From Methylopila capsulata (GTDB lineage: Bacteria; Pseudomonadota; Alphaproteobacteria; Rhizobiales; Methylopilaceae), in the NCBI RefSeq assembly GCF_016907975.1, contig NZ_JAFBCY010000001.1, positions 248,001 to 312,000 on the forward strand: DNA of 64,000 nucleotides, written 5' to 3'. A model generated the notes under the pieces. That model saw only the letters and a program-made list of their open reading frames with translations, was not told where the DNA came from and searched no databases. Positions within the stretch are counted from its first letter, which is position 1. The number at the start of each line of letters is the position of its first letter. Positions 1 to 8,262 of the stretch are shown one piece after another. The position numbers and the translations under genes are program-made.

Positions 1-1
1 C

Positions 2-154
2 GCGTTCTTCTGGATGTTCGTCGGCACGTTCGACAGCCTCGAGGCGATCCACGCCGCGCTGGGCTCGCCCGAAGGCCAGGCGGCCGTCGCCGACATTCCG
101 AACTACTCGCCCGAGGGGCCGACGATCCTGCACCTCGATTCGACCGAGGGCTGA
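2..154 (+). CDS. C-terminal fragment of an EthD-family small protein
   Basis: The window opens inside this gene and only the last 50 codons are present, ending in TGA. The tail shows the pattern of EthD-type ferredoxin-like (dimeric alpha-beta barrel) proteins: FDSLEAIHAAL followed by GSPEGQAAVADI and a short hydrophobic strand near the end. EthD proteins are about 100 residues long and often have no assigned function; some act in ring or ether degradation. Identification rests on this tail alone, so the family call is moderate and no substrate can be inferred. It converges with the downstream transporter gene, with only 3 bases between the two stop codons. Confidence 0.6.
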   Translation, partial: AFFWMFVGTFDSLEAIHAALGSPEGQAAVADIPNYSPEGPTILHLDSTEG

Positions 155-157
155 CGC

Positions 158-769
158 TCAGGCCGCGGCGCGCCCCTCGGCGCGCGCGGCCTCGAACACC
201 TCGCGCGCGGCGTCGGCGTTCATCGCGGCGATCCCAAGGCCGACGATCAGGTCCGGCCACGGCGATAGCGTCGCCGCGGTCGCAAGGCCTGCGCCGATGA
301 TCGCGACGTTGGCGAGCGCGTCGTTGCGGGCGGAGAGGAAGGCGGCCTTGGTGAGGCTGCCCTGCGCCGCCCGGAACCGCGCGAGCAGCAGGGCGCAGGT
401 CGCGTTGACGGCGAGCGCGCCTGCGCCCGCCAGCGTCAGCGCCCCGGCCGAGGGCGCGACCGGCGCACCATAGGCGCTCCATGCGGTCCAGAGGGTCGCG
501 AGCCCGGGAATGAGCAGGATAGCCGCCAGCGCCATCCCGAGGCGTGAGCGCGCCCGCGCCGACCAGCCCAGCGCCAGAAGGATCAGAAGGTTGACCGAGG
601 CGTCCTCGAGGAAGTCGACGCTGTCGGCGAACAGCGCGACCGAGCCGATGGCGGCGGCGACCGCGAACTCGACGCCGAAGTAGCCGAGGTTGAGCGCCGC
701 CACGAGGCCGACCGTGCGGCGCAGGCCATCGTCGGCTGCGAGTTCGGCCGGTTCGATCTCGTCGCTCAA
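158..769 (-). CDS. Small cation diffusion facilitator (CDF) family transporter
   Basis: Predicted inner-membrane protein of 203 residues with about five to six hydrophobic helices. The segment SVALFADSVDFLEDA near residues 43-57 resembles the CDF helix that carries the metal-binding Asp residues, and SARNDALANVAI near 145-156 matches the second metal-binding helix. The HxxxD form of the metal site is replaced by D-based residues. The protein ends right after the membrane part, so the usual C-terminal cytoplasmic metal-sensing domain of CDF proteins (about 300 residues in all) is missing. The start appears to be TTG, because no in-frame ATG lies before the first helix. Substrate is unknown; Zn, Co or Cd export is typical of the family. 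It follows mrcA by 37 bases on the same strand. Confidence 0.7.
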   Translation of the reverse strand: MSDEIEPAELAADDGLRRTVGLVAALNLGYFGVEFAVAAAIGSVALFADSVDFLEDASVNLLILLALGWSARARSRLGMALAAILLIPGLATLWTAWSAYGAPVAPSAGALTLAGAGALAVNATCALLLARFRAAQGSLTKAAFLSARNDALANVAIIGAGLATAATLSPWPDLIVGLGIAAMNADAAREVFEAARAEGRAAA

Positions 770-806
770 ACGTCGCGTGCCCGGTCCCTTGCCGACCTCG
801 AGCGGC

Positions 807-3266
807 TCAGTACAGCCCGCCGGTGCCCGATCGCACGGCGCGGTCGGCTTCCGGAGTGACGGTCTGCGGACGGCCGCTCTGGTCGGCCGAGCCGATGATA
901 GAGTAGCTGTCCGGCGGCGCCGTGCCGGGCTTGAAGGCTTCGAGGATGACCTTCGAGTCCCCCGCGGAGGCCCGCATCCCGCTCGACGGGTTGATGCGGA
1001 TCAGCTTGATGCCGGGCGGCACGCGGAACGGGGTCGCGGCCTTGTCAGCGAGCGCGCTCTTCATGAATTCGGTGAACACCGGCGCAGCCAGCGAGCCGCC
1101 GGTCTCGCCGTCGCCCATCGAGCGCGGCTTGTCGTAGCCGAGGTAGACGCCGACCGCGAGGTCGGGCGAGAAGCCGACGAACCAGGCGTCGCGGTAGTCG
1201 TTGGTGGTGCCGGTCTTGCCGGCGATCGGCCGGCCCACCGCCTTAACCCCGGTGGCCGTGCCGCGCAGCACGACGCCTTCGAGCATGGAGGTGATCTGGT
1301 ACGCCGTCATCGGGTCGAGCACCTGCTCGCGGCGGTCGACGAGCTTCGGTTCGTCCTGGTTCGCCCAGCTGCCCGCGTTGCAGCCCAGGCACTCACGGTC
1401 GTCGTGGCGGTAGACGGTCTTGCCGGTGCGATCCTGGATGCGGTCGATCACGGTCGGCGTGATGCGCTTGCCGCCGTTCGCGAACATCGAATAGGCCGCC
1501 GTCATCCGCAGCACGGTCGTCTCGCCGGCGCCCAGCGCCATCGACAGGTAGGGCGGCAGGTCGTCCATCACGCCGAAGCGCTTGGCGTATTCGGAGATGA
1601 GCGGCATCCCCATGTCCTGCGACAGCCGCACCGTCATCACGTTGCGCGACTTTTCGATTCCGAATCTCAGGGTTTGGGGGCCGTAGAACTTCTTGCCGTA
1701 GTTTTCCGGGCGCCAGATGCCGATGCCCGGGCCCTGGTCGATCTCGATCGGCGCGTCCATCACGACGGACGACGGCGTGTAGCCGTTGTCGAGGGCGGCG
1801 GCGTAGATGAAGGGCTTGAACGACGAGCCCGGCTGGCGCAGCGCCTGGGTGGCGCGGTTGAACTGGCTTTCGTCGTAGGAGAACCCGCCCGCCAGCGCGA
1901 GCACGCTGCCGGTGTAGGGGTCCATCGCGACGAGGCCGCCCGAGACCTCCGGCGGCTGCCGCAGGCGGAACTGCTCGGAGCCCTCCTTCAGCGGCTCGAC
2001 ATAGATCACGTCGCCGGGCTTCACGACCTGGGCGACGGTCTTCACCGCGCGGCCGCGCTCCGGCCCCTTGGCCCACTTCGCCCAGCGCACGCCCTCCAGC
2101 GGCAGCACGGCCGTGACGCGCTCGTGCGTCACCGCGCCGGATTTCTCCCGCCCGGGCTGCAGCCCGATCGTCGCCTGGGTCGCGCCGGTTTCGAGCACGA
2201 CCGCGAGACGCCACGGCGCGACGTCGCCATAGGCCGGCACGTCGGCGAGCGCCACGCCCCAGTCGCCCTTGGGGTCGATCTCGCGCAGCGGGCCGCGCCA
2301 GCCGCGCTGCTGGTCGTAGGCCACGAGGCCGTGGCTGAGCGCCGCGCGGGCGAGCGCCTGAAGCTTGGGGTCGAGCGTCGTGCGGACCGACAGCCCGCCT
2401 TCATAGAGCCCCTTCTCGCCATACTTCTCGTAGAGGACGCGCCGGACCTCCTCGGCGAAATACTCGCTCGACGGCAGCTGCGAGCCCGTCGGGCGCGGGT
2501 TGACCTCCAGAGGCTCCTTCTTGGCGGCCGCAGCCTCCTCGACGGTGACGTAGCCGTTCTCCGCCATGCGGTCGATCACCCAGTTGCGGCGCTCGATGGC
2601 GCGCTCCGGGTAGCGGAACGGGTGGTAGTTGTTGGGCGCCTTCGGCAGCGCGGCGAGGTAGCCGACCTCGGCCAGCGTCAGCTCGGTGACCGACTTGTCG
2701 AAATAGACCAGCGACGCCGCGCCGACGCCGTAGGCGCCCATGCCGAAATAGATCTCGTTGAGGTAGAGCTCGAGGATCCGGTCCTTGGAGTAGGTCTGCT
2801 CGATCCGGAGCGAGAGCAGCGCCTCCTTGAGCTTGCGCTCGTAGTTCTGCTGGTTCGTGAGCAGGAAGTTCTTCGCCACCTGCTGGGTGATCGTCGAAGC
2901 TCCCTGCGGCCGACGGTCGGCGTTCTGCAGGTTCGACAGCGCCGCGCGGGCGATGCCGGTGAAGTCCAGGCCGCCGTGCTCGTAGAAGTTCTTGTCCTCG
3001 GCCGACACGAAGGCGTTGATCACGCGCTTCGGCACAGCCTGGATCGGCAGGAACAGCCGCCGCTCCTTGGCGTACTCCGCGATCAGCCGCCCGTCGTTGG
3101 CGTGCAGCCGGGTCATGATCGGAGGCTCGTAGTTGGCGAGCTGCTCGTAGTCCGGGAGTTCGCGCGAGAATTTCCAGACCACGACGCCGACGACGGCCGC
3201 GCCGAACACGGCCACGATCGCTCCGGTGGCGAACAGGAAACCCAAGAACCGCACAAGCAGGCGCAT
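807..3266 (-). CDS. mrcA: Penicillin-binding protein 1A (bifunctional transglycosylase/transpeptidase)
   Basis: Class A PBP of 819 residues that polymerises and cross-links peptidoglycan in the periplasm. An N-terminal membrane anchor spans residues 8-31. The GT51 transglycosylase domain follows with catalytic Glu90 in SAEDKNFYEHGG and the QGASTITQQ motif at 121-129. The transpeptidase domain carries the nucleophile Ser481 in SSFK, the SRN triad at 540-542 and KTGTT from 684. An OB-like linker lies between the domains (about 320-430) and an ECLGC motif at about 625-629. The ATG is preceded by GAGGTGAT. It lies downstream of amiC on the same strand but has its own candidate promoter inside the amiC 3' end. 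All catalytic motifs are intact. Confidence 0.97.
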   Translation of the reverse strand: MRLLVRFLGFLFATGAIVAVFGAAVVGVVVWKFSRELPDYEQLANYEPPIMTRLHANDGRLIAEYAKERRLFLPIQAVPKRVINAFVSAEDKNFYEHGGLDFTGIARAALSNLQNADRRPQGASTITQQVAKNFLLTNQQNYERKLKEALLSLRIEQTYSKDRILELYLNEIYFGMGAYGVGAASLVYFDKSVTELTLAEVGYLAALPKAPNNYHPFRYPERAIERRNWVIDRMAENGYVTVEEAAAAKKEPLEVNPRPTGSQLPSSEYFAEEVRRVLYEKYGEKGLYEGGLSVRTTLDPKLQALARAALSHGLVAYDQQRGWRGPLREIDPKGDWGVALADVPAYGDVAPWRLAVVLETGATQATIGLQPGREKSGAVTHERVTAVLPLEGVRWAKWAKGPERGRAVKTVAQVVKPGDVIYVEPLKEGSEQFRLRQPPEVSGGLVAMDPYTGSVLALAGGFSYDESQFNRATQALRQPGSSFKPFIYAAALDNGYTPSSVVMDAPIEIDQGPGIGIWRPENYGKKFYGPQTLRFGIEKSRNVMTVRLSQDMGMPLISEYAKRFGVMDDLPPYLSMALGAGETTVLRMTAAYSMFANGGKRITPTVIDRIQDRTGKTVYRHDDRECLGCNAGSWANQDEPKLVDRREQVLDPMTAYQITSMLEGVVLRGTATGVKAVGRPIAGKTGTTNDYRDAWFVGFSPDLAVGVYLGYDKPRSMGDGETGGSLAAPVFTEFMKSALADKAATPFRVPPGIKLIRINPSSGMRASAGDSKVILEAFKPGTAPPDSYSIIGSADQSGRPQTVTPEADRAVRSGTGGLY

Positions 3267-3419
3267 ATCACCTCGTTCCGTGTCGACGGCCTTGAACGCG
3301 AACGAACGAACGACGCGACGTCGTACGGGTGCGGTCGGAACAGCGGCCTTAAGCGGTACTGGACGGCCCCCCGCCCTGCTCCCGCTTATCAGATACCCGG
3401 ATCGTGGCGCTTTGTGGAG

Positions 3420-3448
3420 ATTGTACGGCGCATCCGTCCTGCGCTCAA
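3420..3448 (-). promoter_or_regulatory. Candidate sigma-70 promoter for mrcA
   Basis: On the minus strand TTGAGC, a 17-base spacer and TACAAT match the housekeeping promoter pattern closely. The -35 overlaps the last codons of amiC. Transcription would start near 3413 and give an mrcA leader of about 147 bases, so mrcA could be transcribed separately from amiC. Confidence 0.45.
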
Positions 3449-4659
3449 TTCACCCGGCCGGGTGTGCTTCCTGCGATACGCGTCTCGAAGTAGCGATCGA
3501 TGGCGGTCGAGATCGCGTCCGTCGCCTGGTCCCGCCACGCGTCGGACATCAGCAGCTTGGCGTCCTCCTTGCTCGAGAGGTACCCGAGTTCGAGCAGGAC
3601 GGAGGGCACGTCCGGGGCCTTCAGCACGCGGAAGCCGGCGGATCGCAGGGGATTCTTGTTCAGCTTGGCGGCCTGCTTGAGGTCGCGCACCAGCATCTTC
3701 GCGAACTGGGCGGTGAAGCTCGTGGTCTCGCGGCGCGTCAGATCGAACAGGATGCCCGCCACCTCCTCGGGCTCGTCCGACAGGTCGACGCCTGCGATCA
3801 GGTCGGCCTTGTTCTCCTTGTCCGCGAGCCGCTCCGCCTCCTTGTCGGAGGCCTTGGACGACAGCGTGTAGATCGTGGCGCCCCGGACGCCGAACGGGTC
3901 GGTCAGGGTGTCGGCGTGGATCGAGATCATCAGCGCCGCCGCGTTGTCGCGCGCGACCTTCACGCGGCCCGGCAGCGAGATGAAGGTGTCGTCGTCGCGC
4001 GTCAGCACGGCCTTCCTGCGCCCGGAGGCCTCGATCTTGGCTTTGAGCTGCTTCGCGAAGGCGAGGACGATGTCCTTCTCGCTCGCGCCGTCCGGGCCCG
4101 CCGCGCCGGGATCGACGCCGCCATGGCCGGGATCGATCACCACCACGGGCAGGTCGGTCTTCTCGGCCACCGTCGCCTGGGACGGCGTCGCGCCGGTGGT
4201 TTCCGGCCCGTGCGCCGCGACCGACTGCAGGAAGGTCTTGCGGTCGCTAGGCGTCAGGTCGAGCACGATGCGGGCGGGCTGGCCGTCGACCGGGTCGAGC
4301 ACGAAGGCCTTGTCGATCGCGACCGGCCGCGTGACGTCGACAACGATGCGCGAGCGGCCGGGCGCGAACACGCCGAAGCGGTAGGCGCTCACGAGCCCCC
4401 GCCCCTGCCGTCCGGCCGCTTCGGGCAGGCGGAACGCCACCTCGGGCAGATCGATGATCACCCGGTAGGGGTCCGCCAGCGTGAAAGCCTTGATGGGCGT
4501 CGACGCGGTCAGGTCGATCACCAGACGCGTGCGCTGCTCGTCGCCCGCCAGTCGTGAGTCCGTCGCGACCGGAGGCTGCGGCGCGGTCTCCGCCAAGGCG
4601 GGGACCGCCCACGCGACCAGCGTCAGCAGAACGACGGCGACAAACGACACGCGAATCAT
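3445..4659 (-). CDS. amiC: N-acetylmuramoyl-L-alanine amidase (AMIN + Amidase_3)
   Basis: Periplasmic zinc amidase that cleaves the bond between N-acetylmuramic acid and the stem peptide, typically to separate daughter cells. From the chosen ATG it has 404 residues: a signal peptide ending near AWAVPALAE (about 24), an AMIN septal-targeting domain at about 40-135 and an Amidase_3 catalytic domain from about 171. The catalytic domain begins with IDPGHGG (zinc His179) and later shows SIHAD. An in-frame TTG at 4698 would add 13 residues, but it lies at or before the predicted transcription start and would bury the signal peptide, so the ATG is preferred. It precedes mrcA on the same strand and is divergent from rne. 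A CtrA-type box sits in its promoter. Confidence 0.93.
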   Translation of the reverse strand: MIRVSFVAVVLLTLVAWAVPALAETAPQPPVATDSRLAGDEQRTRLVIDLTASTPIKAFTLADPYRVIIDLPEVAFRLPEAAGRQGRGLVSAYRFGVFAPGRSRIVVDVTRPVAIDKAFVLDPVDGQPARIVLDLTPSDRKTFLQSVAAHGPETTGATPSQATVAEKTDLPVVVIDPGHGGVDPGAAGPDGASEKDIVLAFAKQLKAKIEASGRRKAVLTRDDDTFISLPGRVKVARDNAAALMISIHADTLTDPFGVRGATIYTLSSKASDKEAERLADKENKADLIAGVDLSDEPEEVAGILFDLTRRETTSFTAQFAKMLVRDLKQAAKLNKNPLRSAGFRVLKAPDVPSVLLELGYLSSKEDAKLLMSDAWRDQATDAISTAIDRYFETRIAGSTPGRVN

Positions 4660-4701
4660 AGCGGCCCGAAACACCTGCTGAAACGAGGAAGCGCCCAACG
4701 T

Positions 4702-4741
4702 GTTCTAAGGATTTACGGGCTCGCGGTTAACCCGTTCTTAA
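4702..4741 (-). promoter_or_regulatory. amiC promoter with CtrA-type box TTAA-N7-TTAAC
   Basis: On the minus strand TTAAGAACGGGTTAACC is an exact match to the CtrA consensus TTAA-N7-TTAAC (positions 4741-4727, with the C at 4726). Its right half is placed where a -35 would be: TTAACC, a 17-base spacer, then TAGAAC at 4707-4702 as the -10. CtrA is the alphaproteobacterial cell-cycle response regulator and classically binds over the -35. The predicted start point near 4695 leaves a leader of about 36 bases before the amiC ATG. Confidence 0.6.
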
Positions 4742-4804
4742 ACCTGTTCGCGCGCTTTCGCGATCCGCTGTGGCGCGGGCGTGACGGCGGACCGGCGAGC
4801 GTGC

Positions 4805-4834
4805 TTGTCAAGCGCCCGTTTCGTCCGCTAAAAA
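4805..4834 (+). promoter_or_regulatory. Candidate sigma-70 promoter for rne
   Basis: TTGTCA, an 18-base spacer and TAAAAA lie about 515 bases before the rne start codon, in a locally AT-richer spot. It is the best match in the intergenic region and implies a long 5' leader, which is known for RNase E genes that autoregulate through their leader. Confidence 0.4.
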
Positions 4835-5349
4835 TGTTTCGCTCACGCTCCGGTGACGCGAGTCTCTTGCCAGACACCCGCCGAACCAGCGTCCGTCACG
4901 GCGTCGCGACTGCGGCGCGCGGCTCGCTCGCGCCCCAACGGGACGGGCGACGCCGATGCGGCGAAGTCGGTCCGTTTCCGGTCATGGTCAAGCGGCGGCT
5001 TTCGACGGTTCCGTCTGGGAACGCCGGATCGCCGGCGTGAGCGCTCGAAGGTTCGCCTTCGGGTCCGTCCTTGGGTCCCTTTCGCGCCGGCGTCCGACGC
5101 CGCGCCGCGACCAGTTTGCGAGGTTCGCCGGAGAATGCGCACGGCGCCTAACGCCGCCTCCGCTTCGTCCCGGACTTCGATTCGCCGGATGCTCCGGCTC
5201 GCCTCGTTTTCGCGCCGCCTTGCCGCCCTTTCGGCTCACGGCGCGCCCTTCCTCCCCTCATACGAGCGTTCGCGCGCGTCCCGCGCCCCGCAGGCGCCGT
5301 CGGCGACGACGGCTCCGCGCCCGCTCGGCCGTATCCAAGAGTTTCGCCA
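4835..5349 (+). other. Long non-coding leader upstream of rne
   Basis: About 515 bases without a convincing gene on either strand. The open frames present are GC-rich and lack ribosome-binding sites or recognisable protein patterns. The stretch is dense in short GC-rich inverted repeats and pyrimidine-rich blocks near the rne end. In E. coli the rne leader (361 nt, from memory) is a substrate for RNase E feedback control, and a similar role is inferred here. The base just before the start codon region, CAAGAGTTTCGCCA, contains no strong Shine-Dalgarno. Confidence 0.45.
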
Positions 5350-8019
5350 ATGGCCAACAAAATGCTCATCGACTCCACCCACGCGGAGGAGACGCGGGTC
5401 GTCGTCGTCCGCGGCTCCCGGGTGGAGGAATTCGACTTCGAAAGCGCGAGCCGCCGACAGCTTCGCGGGAACATCTATCTCGCGAAGGTGACGCGGGTCG
5501 AACCGTCGCTGCAGGCGGCGTTTGTCGAATACGGCGGCAACCGCCACGGCTTCCTCGCCTTCAGCGAGATCCATCCCGACTACTACCAGATCCCCGTCGC
5601 CGACCGTCAGGCCCTGCTGGCCGAAGAGGAAAAGGCGCACGCGGCCGAGGAAGAGCAGCACGAGGAGAAGCCGACCGGCGGCCGGCGCCGGCGCGGCCGC
5701 GCCCGACCGAAGGCGGCGCCCGCAAACGGCGACGAGTCGGTCTCGCTCGAGCCGGCCCCGGAAGAGGTCGGCGGCGAGGAAGGCCCCGCCCCCGAGGCCT
5801 CCGCGGAAGCCGAGAGCGCCGTCGAGGCCCATGTCGCCGAGCAGGAAGAGAAAGTCTCCGGCGACGACGACCACGACGACGACAATGACGACGAGCATCC
5901 GGTCGAGTCGATCGGCGCGGGCGACGCTCTCGAAGAGATGCCCGAGCGGCGCCCCCGGCACATCCGCTCCTACAAGATCCAGGAAGTCATCAAGCGCCGC
6001 CAGGTCTTGCTGGTGCAGGTGGTCAAGGAAGAGCGCGGCACCAAGGGCGCGGCGCTGACCACCTATCTCTCGCTCGCCGGCCGCTACTCCGTGCTGATGC
6101 CGAACACCGCCCGCGGCGGCGGCATCTCCCGCAAGATCACCTCCGCCCAGGACCGCAAGCGCCTCAAGGAGGTCGCTTCCGACCTCGAGGTGCCGGAGGG
6201 CATGGGCGTCATCCTGCGCACGGCCGGCGCCAGCCGCACCAAGCCCGAGATCAAGCGCGACTTCGAATACCTCATGCGCCTGTGGGAGACGGTCCGCGAC
6301 CTGACCCTGAAGTCGGCGGCCCCCACGCTCGTCTACGAGGAAGGCTCGCTGATCAAGCGGTCGATCCGCGACCTCTACAACAAGGACATCGACGAAGTTC
6401 TGGTCGCCGGCGAAGACGGCTACCGCGAGGCCAAGGACTTCATGCGCATGCTCATGCCGAGCCATGCGAAGATCGTGCAGCCCTACCGCGACAGCCAGCC
6501 GCTGTTCTCGAAGTCGGGCGTCGAAGCCCAGCTCGACGCGATGTTCTCGAACGTCGTGACCATGAAGTCCGGCGGCTACATCGTCATCAACCAGACCGAG
6601 GCGCTCGTCGCGATCGACGTGAACTCGGGCCGCTCGACCCGCGAGCACAACATCGAGGACACCGCGCTCAAGACGAACCTGGAGGCGGCCGAAGAGGTCG
6701 CGCGCCAGATGCGCCTGCGCGACCTCGCCGGTCTGATCGTCATCGACTTCATCGACATGGAGGAGAGCCGGAACAACAAGGCGGTCGAGAAGAAGCTCAA
6801 GGACTGCCTGAAGGACGATCGCGCGCGCATCCAGCTCGGCCGTATCTCGCACTTCGGCCTGATGGAGATGTCGCGCCAGCGCATCCGCACCGGCGTGCTG
6901 GAGAGCTCGAGCGAGATCTGCCCGGTCTGCGCCGGCGTCGGCACGGTGCGGGCGGTGCCCTCCGTCGCGCTGCACGTGCTGCGCATGGTCGAGGAGCACC
7001 TGCGCAAGGACGCGACCCGCAATCTGCTGGTGAAGACCCGCAACGAGGTCGCGCTCTACATCCTCAACCAGAAGCGCGGCCATCTCGGCGAGATCGAGAG
7101 CCGCTTCGGCGTCACCGTGCTGTTCGCGGCGGAAGAGCACCTGCCGACCGGCCAGCATCTGACGATCGAGCGCACCGAGCTCGCGACGGGCGAGCCCCGC
7201 GCTCCGATCACGCAGGTCCGCGTCGACAGCATTCCGCCGGACGAGGTCGTGGACGAAGATCCGATCGTCGAGGACGAGGAGGTCGAGGCCGTCGCGGCCC
7301 AGCCTGCGGCGCGCGAGCCGCAGGCCCAGAACGGCGGCGGCGATCAGGACGGCTCCGAGGGCGGCGGCCGTCGTCGGCGCAGGCGCAGGCGCCGGCGCGG
7401 CGGCGGCTCCGGCGAGGCGTCGTCCTTCGGCGGCGAGCCGCAGGGCGAGACCTCCGCGGAGGCCGGAGGCTCCGACGAGGACGAGACCGAGAACGGTCCG
7501 GACGACGCGATCGTGAGCGACGTCGCCGGCGACCAGCCGCTGGCGCCGGTCCTGGTTTCGGTCGAGGAGGTGTCCCAGCCCGTGGACGCCGCGGCCGAAC
7601 CCGAAGCGCCTGTGATTGAGGCTGCCGAAGCGAGCGACGAGGAGGACGGCAAGCGCCGCCGTCGCGGCCGTCGCGGCGGTCGTCGCAGCACCAAGAAGGA
7701 CGCCGAGGAGATCGCGGCGGCCCCGGAGGAGGCTCCGAGCGACGCGCTGATCGTCGAGGACGTCGCCGCCTCGGACGTGGCGGAGCCCGCCGAGGAGCCG
7801 GCCGCGCGGGAACTGACCGCCGTGTCGCCGGCGGCCCCGCAGCCGGAGGACGCTGTGGCGGCTGTCGCCGCGCCGACGCCGGACGACGTTGAGCAGCCGG
7901 CGGCCGAGGAGACCCGCGCCGCGCCTGCGCCCGTGGTTCAGGAGCTTCCGGAAGCGGTCGAGGACCCCGATCGTCCCCGGCGCACCGGCTGGTGGAGCAA
8001 GCGCGTCTTCGGCGGCTGA
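5350..8019 (+). CDS. rne: Ribonuclease E/G
   Basis: Endoribonuclease that starts mRNA decay and processes rRNA and tRNA precursors; scaffold of the degradosome. Of 889 residues, the N-terminal S1 RNA-binding domain (RGNIYLAKVTRVEPSLQAAF at about 39-58) is split by a roughly 110-residue acidic and Arg-rich insert (about 90-200) before the domain resumes at HIRSYKIQEV. The catalytic DNase I-like domain carries the metal-binding Asp residues in AIDVNSGRS (about 423) and VIDFIDME (about 466). The zinc-link CPVC lies at about 524. From about 600 on the protein is low-complexity, with Arg-rich blocks (RRRRRRRRRRG, GKRRRRGRRGG) between acidic Ala/Pro stretches, as expected for an RNA-binding scaffold. 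A strong hairpin follows the stop. Confidence 0.97.
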   Translation: MANKMLIDSTHAEETRVVVVRGSRVEEFDFESASRRQLRGNIYLAKVTRVEPSLQAAFVEYGGNRHGFLAFSEIHPDYYQIPVADRQALLAEEEKAHAAEEEQHEEKPTGGRRRRGRARPKAAPANGDESVSLEPAPEEVGGEEGPAPEASAEAESAVEAHVAEQEEKVSGDDDHDDDNDDEHPVESIGAGDALEEMPERRPRHIRSYKIQEVIKRRQVLLVQVVKEERGTKGAALTTYLSLAGRYSVLMPNTARGGGISRKITSAQDRKRLKEVASDLEVPEGMGVILRTAGASRTKPEIKRDFEYLMRLWETVRDLTLKSAAPTLVYEEGSLIKRSIRDLYNKDIDEVLVAGEDGYREAKDFMRMLMPSHAKIVQPYRDSQPLFSKSGVEAQLDAMFSNVVTMKSGGYIVINQTEALVAIDVNSGRSTREHNIEDTALKTNLEAAEEVARQMRLRDLAGLIVIDFIDMEESRNNKAVEKKLKDCLKDDRARIQLGRISHFGLMEMSRQRIRTGVLESSSEICPVCAGVGTVRAVPSVALHVLRMVEEHLRKDATRNLLVKTRNEVALYILNQKRGHLGEIESRFGVTVLFAAEEHLPTGQHLTIERTELATGEPRAPITQVRVDSIPPDEVVDEDPIVEDEEVEAVAAQPAAREPQAQNGGGDQDGSEGGGRRRRRRRRRRGGGSGEASSFGGEPQGETSAEAGGSDEDETENGPDDAIVSDVAGDQPLAPVLVSVEEVSQPVDAAAEPEAPVIEAAEASDEEDGKRRRRGRRGGRRSTKKDAEEIAAAPEEAPSDALIVEDVAASDVAEPAEEPAARELTAVSPAAPQPEDAVAAVAAPTPDDVEQPAAEETRAAPAPVVQELPEAVEDPDRPRRTGWWSKRVFGG

Positions 8020-8044
8020 ACCGCAGCCGAACATTCCTTTGACG

Positions 8045-8078
8045 CAGAAGGCCCGGACGGCGACGTCCGGGCCTTCTG
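8045..8078 (+). terminator. Hairpin terminator after rne
   Basis: A perfect 15-bp stem (CAGAAGGCCCGGACG pairing with CGTCCGGGCCTTCTG) and a GCGA loop begin 26 bases after the rne stop. The T-tract is poor (TCGTTG), so it may act as a stabilising 3' end or partial terminator. Confidence 0.7.
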
Positions 8079-8140
8079 TCGTTGAAGCGCCATCGCGCGC
8101 TGTCGTTCCAGCCCCAACGCTCGCGAAACCGCCTTGCTCG

Positions 8141-8193
8141 TGCCGGCCTTGAGCCGGGACCCAGATCACCAGCGCTTTCGAGAAAAGCGCTGG
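8141..8193 (+). repeat. Short palindromic repeat, family B
   Basis: CCGGC-CTTGA-GCCGG is followed by a perfect 10-bp hairpin CCAGCGCTTT/AAAGCGCTGG. A shorter relative occurs at 27742-27775, between the ends of rnd and ppx, sharing CCGGCCTyGAGCCGGGAC, then ACCAGCG and AAAA-CGCT. Its position in spacers points to a REP-like dispersed element. Confidence 0.5.
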
Positions 8194-8262
8194 CGCCGCC
8201 GCTGCGCCATCCCTTCCGCTCAGCTCTCCCGGGGGCAGAGCGCGGTCGCTTCTGACGGACTT

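Noticed and set aside
690-3680. Very long plus-strand open frame (996 codons) opposite mrcA
   Set aside because: It is antisense to a gene with all catalytic motifs. Its translation is Arg/Ala/Val/His-rich without domains, the usual shadow in high-GC DNA.
4660-4698. TTG start of amiC at 4698
   Set aside because: It would lie at the predicted transcription start and add 13 residues before the signal peptide, so the ATG at 4659 is favoured.
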